In this document: positions 14,630-19,042 of the stretch, piece by piece
Position numbering within the stretch: the first letter of the stretch is position 1
Layout of the letters: every line of letters begins with the position of its first letter
Source of the DNA: Candidatus Dadabacteria bacterium
GTDB lineage: Bacteria; Desulfobacterota_D; UBA1144; Nemesobacterales; UBA2774
Assembly: GCA_004356555.1 (NCBI GenBank)
Contig: SMWY01000115.1
Span: 1 to 19,042, forward strand
Reading direction: 5' to 3'
DNA length: 19,042 nucleotides
The notes under the pieces: generated by a model
Databases searched by the model: none
What the model was told of the DNA's origin: nothing
The model's input: only the letters and a program-made list of their open reading frames with translations
Translations under genes and position numbers: made by a program

Positions 14630-15619
14630 ATGGCTACTTTGGTCACAGGAGCAACCGGATTTATAGGCTCTCACATTGCCAGAAAATTAGTTGAAAGGGG
14701 GGAACATGTAAAAATTTTTCTTAGAAAATCAAGCAAAACCACAAACATCGATGGCATCGACGCCCAAAGAGTCTATGGGGACGTCCTTGATATAAATTCT
14801 ATAAATGAAGCTCTTAAAGACTGTGACACATTATACCACACGGCAGGATTAGCCTCTTTTAGAAAAAAGGATTATCAGAAAATGGAAAATATTAATGTGA
14901 AAGGGACTTCAAACGTATTAAATGCCGCTCTTAACGCAGGTATTAAGAAAGTAGTTTACACAAGTAGTGTTGCTGCCATTGGTGTGGACTCACGAGGTGG
15001 TATTGCTAATGAGGAGACCCAATATAATTTGAGCGATTTGGGGGTCAAATATCTTGATACTAAACATAGGGCGGAGGTAGAAGCTCTCAAGTTATGCGAG
15101 AAGGGACTGCCGCTTGTAGTAGTAAATCCGGCTACCGTAATCGGAACGGGGGACATTTACCTGTCGAGCACCGCATTTATTCTTTGGTTTTACAAAAAGA
15201 AGTTTCCAGGATATATGGACGGCTCTCTTAACATGGTGGATGTGGAGGATGTTGCGGAGGGGCATATTCTCGCGGCGGAAAAAGGGAAAATTGGGGAAAG
15301 ATACATATTAGGAAATAAAAATTTTACTTTATTAGAACTTTTCAATTTCTTAGAGGAAGTTACAGGAGTATCCAAACCCAAAATGAAAATCCCTTATTTT
15401 GTTGCATTGATATCGGGATATTTTGTAGAAAGGATTCTCGGCATGAGTTTTCCTAATTATTCAACCATGGACCTGGACTCGGTTAAATTATCGAAATTAA
15501 GATGGCACTTTGACAGCTCAAAGGCTATTAAGGAATTGGGTTATGCCCCTTCAGATATTGCACAAAGTGTTCGTAGAACTGTTAAATGGTTTAAGGAAAA
15601 CGGATATTTAAATACATAA
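14630..15619 (+). CDS. NAD(P)-dependent epimerase/dehydratase, HpnA-like short-chain dehydrogenase
   Basis: 329 residues of the extended short-chain dehydrogenase fold. The nucleotide-binding motif is GATGFIG (7-13). A strand with GDVLD (50-54) follows, then YHTAG (69-73), the catalytic TSS (111-113) and the Tyr-x3-Lys pair Tyr141/Lys145 (YLDTK). The order and wording of the VVYTSSVAAIG and NPATVIGTGD blocks resemble HpnA, the hopanoid-associated sugar epimerase, and the dihydroflavonol-reductase-like group. No other hopanoid genes are in view, so the substrate is open. The start is fixed by a strong AGGAGG seven bases before the ATG. It opens a plus-strand run in which aroC follows after 40 bases, and a promoter sits directly upstream. 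Confidence 0.88.
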   Translation: MATLVTGATGFIGSHIARKLVERGEHVKIFLRKSSKTTNIDGIDAQRVYGDVLDINSINEALKDCDTLYHTAGLASFRKKDYQKMENINVKGTSNVLNAALNAGIKKVVYTSSVAAIGVDSRGGIANEETQYNLSDLGVKYLDTKHRAEVEALKLCEKGLPLVVVNPATVIGTGDIYLSSTAFILWFYKKKFPGYMDGSLNMVDVEDVAEGHILAAEKGKIGERYILGNKNFTLLELFNFLEEVTGVSKPKMKIPYFVALISGYFVERILGMSFPNYSTMDLDSVKLSKLRWHFDSSKAIKELGYAPSDIAQSVRRTVKWFKENGYLNT

Positions 15620-15659
15620 GCAAATTTGCAACGTTTTTGATTTCATATAAAATCTTCCT

Positions 15660-16730
15660 ATGCCCGGCAATTCATTTGGTACAATTTTCCGGATAACAAC
15701 CTGGGGAGAGTCCCACGGCCCAGCCGTCGGAGTCGTAGTGGACGGCTGTCCTGCGGGTCTTGAGATCTCGGCTGAAGAAATTCAGTTTGAGCTTGACCGT
15801 CGCCGCCCGGGACAAAGCAAAATCACTACTCAGCGAAAAGAACCTGACACGGTTGAAATACTTTCTGGCGTTTTCGAAGGAAAGACCTTGGGCACACCTA
15901 TCTCCCTAATGGTAAGAAACACGGACGCCATCTCAAAATCCTATGAGGATATAAAGGACACATATCGCCCGGGACACGCTGACTATACATATGACGAAAA
16001 ATATGGGTTTAGGGATCACAGAGGAGGAGGCAGGTCTTCAAACAGGGAAACAGTAGGACGTGTTGCAGCGGCAGCAATAGCTAAAAAAATCCTCAATTTA
16101 AATGGAATAAAAACCTATGGATATGTAAAACAAGTGGGGAATATAGTAGCTCAGAATATAGACTTTGATGAGATTGAAAGAAACATAGTCAGATGCCCGG
16201 ACTCTAACAAAGCTCAAGAGATGATAGAGCTAATTGAGACTGTTCGAAAAGAAGGGGACTCAATAGGCGGAGTAGTTGAAGTTGTCTCAACGGGACTACA
16301 GGCGGGATTAGGAACTCCTGTATTTCATAAAGTAGACGCTGAGCTTGCACAGGGGCTTATGAGCCTGGGTGGAATAAGAGGGTTTGAAGTTGGGCTTGGA
16401 TTTGAGGCAACTACAATGAAAGGATCTCAGGCTAATGATGTGATGTACAAAAAGGACTCAGGAGAACTAGGGTTTAAAACCAATAATGCCGGAGGGCTAT
16501 TAGGCGGCATTACAAATGGTGAGGACCTGGTTGTGAGAATAGCGATTAAGCCCACCTCTTCAATTCCCAAAGTACAGCAGACTGTGGATAAATCGGGAAA
16601 TCCTAAAGAGCTTAAAGTAAAAGGCAGGCACGATCCATGTCTTTGTCCGAGAGCAGTACCTATAGCTGAGGCCATGGTGAATCTTGTTCTTGTAGATCAG
16701 CTTTTATTGTCCAGAATCACTCGTATATAG
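15660..16730 (+). CDS. aroC: Chorismate synthase
   Basis: The protein has 356 residues, typical for the family. It converts 5-enolpyruvylshikimate-3-phosphate to chorismate using reduced FMN, the last common step to aromatic amino acids and folate. Signatures are GESHGPAVG (16-24, with His19), RRPGQS (48-53), RPGHADYTY (103-111, with His106), GGGRSSNRETVGRVAAAAIAK (122-142), a GFEVGLGF block and GRHDPCLCPRAVPIAEAM (322-339). All are intact. The Asn in GRSSNRET is where Gly or Ala is more common and is probably tolerated. The start has no clear Shine-Dalgarno. It lies 40 bases after the epimerase gene and about 21 before the zinc-ribbon gene, so it is probably transcribed with both. No other shikimate gene is adjacent. 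Confidence 0.97.
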   Translation: MPGNSFGTIFRITTWGESHGPAVGVVVDGCPAGLEISAEEIQFELDRRRPGQSKITTQRKEPDTVEILSGVFEGKTLGTPISLMVRNTDAISKSYEDIKDTYRPGHADYTYDEKYGFRDHRGGGRSSNRETVGRVAAAAIAKKILNLNGIKTYGYVKQVGNIVAQNIDFDEIERNIVRCPDSNKAQEMIELIETVRKEGDSIGGVVEVVSTGLQAGLGTPVFHKVDAELAQGLMSLGGIRGFEVGLGFEATTMKGSQANDVMYKKDSGELGFKTNNAGGLLGGITNGEDLVVRIAIKPTSSIPKVQQTVDKSGNPKELKVKGRHDPCLCPRAVPIAEAMVNLVLVDQLLLSRITRI

Positions 16731-16751
16731 CACCCAAGTTTGGTATTACAA

Positions 16752-17108
16752 ATGGAACAAAAATCAGGTTTCTTTTGCACGATATATGTAGATGAAGACG
16801 AAATTTATTCGGGTGATTTAAGCGAGATTCCTGAAAAATTTAGACGTCGTATTATAGGTGATATAGAAGAGTGGGCAGAGTCACTTGGGAAAAGTGGGAT
16901 CAACGAACTACTCTATTCTCATTTGGTTTGGTACGAGAGAAAAGCTGACTACTGTGAAGAATGCGACAAGTGGTATGAGGATCTGGGTACGAAGATATGC
17001 GGAACTTGTGGGGCAAAGCCAAAAGAAGACTATCTCTATGAGAGAAACCCTAAATTAGACAAGATTATGGTCTGTATCGGTATGATTTCCCGAATTCAGG
17101 TCTCTTAA
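16752..17108 (+). CDS. Small zinc-ribbon protein, unknown function
   Basis: The protein has 118 residues from the ATG at 16752; a TTG at 16740 would add four and neither has a strong ribosome site. The first half (1-62) has two strands and a helix, including an acidic VDEDEIYSGDL segment and a basic EKFRRRIIGD helix. The second half holds a four-cysteine ribbon, CEEC (Cys68, Cys71) and CGTC (Cys83, Cys86), spaced like a zinc ribbon or rubredoxin-like knuckle. The family is not recognised. It follows aroC after about 21 bases and precedes another unknown small gene by 30. The ribbon could bind nucleic acid or act in a metal-linked role; that is inference. Two further cysteines (9 and 108) are outside the ribbon. 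Confidence 0.75.
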   Translation: MEQKSGFFCTIYVDEDEIYSGDLSEIPEKFRRRIIGDIEEWAESLGKSGINELLYSHLVWYERKADYCEECDKWYEDLGTKICGTCGAKPKEDYLYERNPKLDKIMVCIGMISRIQVS

Positions 17109-17138
17109 TAAATATTTTATCAATAATTGAGGTTTATA

Positions 17139-17429
17139 ATGAAACTGAATGTTAACGGGCAGGTATTTCCAAAAGTCTGGGAATTAGCGGACAGCGTTAC
17201 TAAGCTTAGGGAAGAGAGAAGATCTGTCAATTTAGGGGCGGGGTCGGTCGGATTTCCTGTCTATCAGGTAGAGCTGCCTAAACAGACCAAAAAAGAAGGA
17301 ATTTATTTAATTACCCCACAGGGAGTCAGGCTATATTATTACCCTGGAGATCAATACCAGATTGGGTATCTGATATCAGAAATTGACCGGGATCCCCTCG
17401 TAAAAAGGCATTTCGGCAAGCCTCTTTAA
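17139..17429 (+). CDS. Hypothetical protein of 96 residues
   Basis: I chose the ATG at 17139 because TGAGGT lies five bases upstream; the frame could be opened by a TTG at 17127, which would overlap that site. The protein is small and soluble. Residues 1-12 form a strand (KLNVNGQVF), followed by a basic helix WELADSVTKLREERR (about 14-28). A beta-rich part with VYQVELP, GIYLITPQGVRLYYYPGD and QIGYLISEID comes next. It has no cysteine, no signal peptide and no membrane segment. I do not recognise it. It sits between the zinc-ribbon gene and the CDF exporter on the same strand. Its reading frame is intact and its base usage is like the neighbours. Confidence 0.65.
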   Translation: MKLNVNGQVFPKVWELADSVTKLREERRSVNLGAGSVGFPVYQVELPKQTKKEGIYLITPQGVRLYYYPGDQYQIGYLISEIDRDPLVKRHFGKPL

Positions 17430-17438
17430 TATATATCC

Positions 17439-17484
17439 GCTCAAGAGTAATCAAGACCAGTCTACTTTGACTAGGGCCTTGAGC
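17439..17484. repeat. Inverted repeat upstream of the cation exporter
   Basis: GCTCAAG (17439-17445) and CTTGAGC (17478-17484) form a perfect 7-bp stem. Inside lies a smaller AGTC...GACT pair (17459-17462 with 17469-17472 or so). It falls in the 74-base gap before the CDF gene and is followed by an AT-rich tract (GTGTATTTTTATC). It could be an operator, an attenuator or chance. It lacks the compact loop of a standard terminator. Confidence 0.35.
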
Positions 17485-17503
17485 ATGTGTATTTTTATCT
17501 CAG

Positions 17504-18424
17504 ATGGAACATCACAGCCATAGCCACGATAATAAAAATATAAAAGAAAAAAGAGCTCTGGGCATAGTACTAGGGCTTACTTTTTGCTTTATGATCGTAG
17601 AGGCTGTAGCTGGGTTCTACACCGGCAGCCTTGCTCTACTCTCAGATGCGGGACATATGCTGACGGATGTTTTCGCTCTATCACTCGCATTTTTTGCCAT
17701 CTGGTTCTCCCAAAAACCTCCAACATCGACAAAAACCTTTGGGTTTTATAGAGCCGAGATCCTTGCAGCCTTTTTCAACAGCCTCTTACTTTTTGCAATC
17801 TCTGGAGCAATCTTATTCGAAGCGTATAAAAGATTACTAACACCGCACGAAGTAAAGAGTCTCGAAATGACTATTGTTGCAGTAATAGGGCTATGCGTAA
17901 ACCTCACGGCAGCGTATATTTTATTTAAGTTTCAAAGCGGAAACCTAAATATTAAGGGGGCGCTTTATCATGTCTTAAGTGACGCGCTTGGATCGGTTGG
18001 GGCTATAGTCGCGGGAATAATTATGATAACTACCAAGTGGTATTATGCCGATTCTTTGATCAGTATCTTAGTATCGGTTCTTATTATCAGGGGCGCCTGG
18101 GTACTGTTCAGGGAGTCCACTCATATACTTCTTGAAGGAACTCCTAAAGGGATTGATCTTAGTGCTGTACAAGACTGCCTCTGCTCTCACAAGAGGGTTA
18201 TTAGCGTACATGACCTCCATGCCTGGACATTAACTCAGGGATTTGAGGCACTTAGCGCTCATCTGGTAGTTGAAAATATAGACGATAGTGAAGACATAAT
18301 CAGTGAAATTAAGCAGGAATTATCAAACAAATTTAAGATAAGCCATATTACTCTTCAATTGGAGACCCAAGAATGCGAAGATGCGAGCGGACCCTGCTAC
18401 GACAACGGCATATCAGAAAATTAA
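17504..18424 (+). CDS. Cation diffusion facilitator (ZitB/CzcD-like Zn2+ exporter)
   Basis: The protein has 306 residues. It opens with a His-rich segment HHSHSH (3-8), then six membrane helices between about 18 and 200, then a cytoplasmic ferredoxin-like dimerisation domain (about 210-290). The transport site is readable: His51 and Asp55 in SDAGHMLTD (helix II) and His156 and Asp160 in YHVLSDALGS (helix V). This HD-HD set is typical of zinc-preferring carriers such as ZitB. It exports Zn2+, and possibly Co2+ or Cd2+, from the cytoplasm in exchange for protons. The C-terminal region has HDLHAWTL (217-224 or so), a metal-site motif of the family. It follows an inverted repeat and two small unknown genes. 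Its stop overlaps the stop of sbcD by four bases. Confidence 0.95.
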   Translation: MEHHSHSHDNKNIKEKRALGIVLGLTFCFMIVEAVAGFYTGSLALLSDAGHMLTDVFALSLAFFAIWFSQKPPTSTKTFGFYRAEILAAFFNSLLLFAISGAILFEAYKRLLTPHEVKSLEMTIVAVIGLCVNLTAAYILFKFQSGNLNIKGALYHVLSDALGSVGAIVAGIIMITTKWYYADSLISILVSVLIIRGAWVLFRESTHILLEGTPKGIDLSAVQDCLCSHKRVISVHDLHAWTLTQGFEALSAHLVVENIDDSEDIISEIKQELSNKFKISHITLQLETQECEDASGPCYDNGISEN

Positions 18425-19042
18425 TCTCTCTGATCGTCATTATCCCTTATAAGCTTCTCAGCATATGATCTCATTTCATCAGCAATATCTTTTAACTCAG
18501 GCTTTGTCTCAATATACTTATCAAGCGCTTCCATCAATCCCATAGTTTTAGAAAGCCCAGGGTGCCTCATTATCTTCTCAGGCTTCTCAAAGATTTTTTC
18601 TATTTTTAGAGTCTGAGCGCTTTCAAAAAGTGATTTAATCCTCTTCTCATCGATTTTCTCACCTGGATTTAAGACTTTGAATCTTACTCTGACTACGGCA
18701 TCAGCAATATCCTCTTTTTTAAAACGTTTTTCTAAGTTGAGGTCTGAATCTAGATCGCTTCCATCTATCTCTATTGTTAGGAATTTTCTTGCCGGAGTCT
18801 CTATAAATTCATATCCACACTTCCATCCTTCTTCAGACTCTACAATCTCACCAATGACAAACCCCTTCTTCTCTTTCTCCTCCGTGAAATCAATTCTCTC
18901 AATACTTCCGGAATATACTATCGGAGGGAAATCATCTTTATTTAAGTTTTGGAATCTATGTATATGTCCGAGAGCTACATAGTTAAAAGCTCCATTATTT
19001 AGCTCGCTAACCGGAACAATAGGATCGGAGATTGTAATAGTA
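18421..19042 (-). CDS. sbcD: SbcD/Mre11-type nuclease, C-terminal part only
   Basis: 206 residues are visible before the stop at 18421-18423; the start lies beyond the right edge. Near the beginning of the visible piece is YVALGHIHRFQ, the GHxH metal-binding motif of Mre11/SbcD phosphoesterases, followed by IVYSGSIERIDF, typical of SbcD. Next comes the capping domain with GFVIGEI and ARKFLTIEID. A charged helical C-terminal tail of about 80 residues follows, where SbcD contacts the SbcC coiled-coil base. With SbcC it cleaves hairpins and processes double-strand ends. It is convergent with the CDF gene with a four-base overlap, so no sbcC follows it on this strand. Its partner must be upstream or elsewhere. 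Frame and stop are clear. Confidence 0.88.
   Translation of the reverse strand, partial: TITISDPIVPVSELNNGAFNYVALGHIHRFQNLNKDDFPPIVYSGSIERIDFTEEKEKKGFVIGEIVESEEGWKCGYEFIETPARKFLTIEIDGSDLDSDLNLEKRFKKEDIADAVVRVRFKVLNPGEKIDEKRIKSLFESAQTLKIEKIFEKPEKIMRHPGLSKTMGLMEALDKYIETKPELKDIADEMRSYAEKLIRDNDDQRD

Noticed and set aside
15622..15640. GCAAATTTGC followed by a T run between the epimerase gene and aroC as a terminator
   Set aside because: The palindrome leaves no loop and its stem would be mostly A-T; short spacing suggests the genes are co-transcribed.

Overview
The window reads as chromosomal DNA from an AT-rich, Gram-negative, heterotrophic bacterium. Most of it looks to be around 35-42% G+C from a few hand-counted lines. 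Two candidate outer-membrane lipoproteins, a YqjD/YqjE-type membrane stress pair, a NuoE subunit and FadI/FadJ-type beta-oxidation enzymes support this. I cannot place the lineage securely; a deltaproteobacterial-grade or related marine or soil group is only a guess. No rRNA, tRNA, CRISPR array or intact mobile element was seen.

Left part (1-5220). An ABC-F ATPase enters from the left edge on the minus strand, preceded in the same transcription unit by a small beta-rich lipoprotein. A class-I glutamine-amidotransferase-like (peptidase C26) hydrolase follows on the plus strand. It converges with a minus-strand YqjD(DUF883)-YqjE pair. Next is a compositional island: a GC-rich, Ycf48-like propeller lipoprotein, with a minus-strand terminator beyond its stop and a decayed IS3-type transposase tail just upstream. 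This is the most plausible acquired segment in the window.

Middle (5221-10240, all minus strand). A FadI-type thiolase and a FadJ-type hydratase/dehydrogenase form a beta-oxidation operon behind a good sigma-70-like promoter. A VKOR-thioredoxin fusion for periplasmic disulfide formation follows them. A small TerB-like protein lies upstream of the thiolase. The dehydrogenase half of the FadJ-like protein has lost recognisable active-site residues, which is the most striking biochemical oddity here.

Right part (10280-19042). A plus-strand run holds an orphan nuoE, a glycerate 2-kinase with altered signature motifs, and dnaB. A minus-strand gene of unknown function follows. A second plus-strand run starts from a well-formed promoter: a HpnA-like epimerase, aroC, a small zinc-ribbon protein, an unknown 96-residue protein and a CDF zinc exporter. 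The window ends inside a minus-strand sbcD that overlaps the exporter's stop codon.

Most genes are ordinary housekeeping or metabolic genes. I see no clear new multi-gene defence or mobile system. The best leads are the degenerate FadJ dehydrogenase half, the GC-rich propeller gene with its possible 39-codon extension and IS relic, the divergent glycerate kinase, and the unknown small genes next to the zinc exporter.
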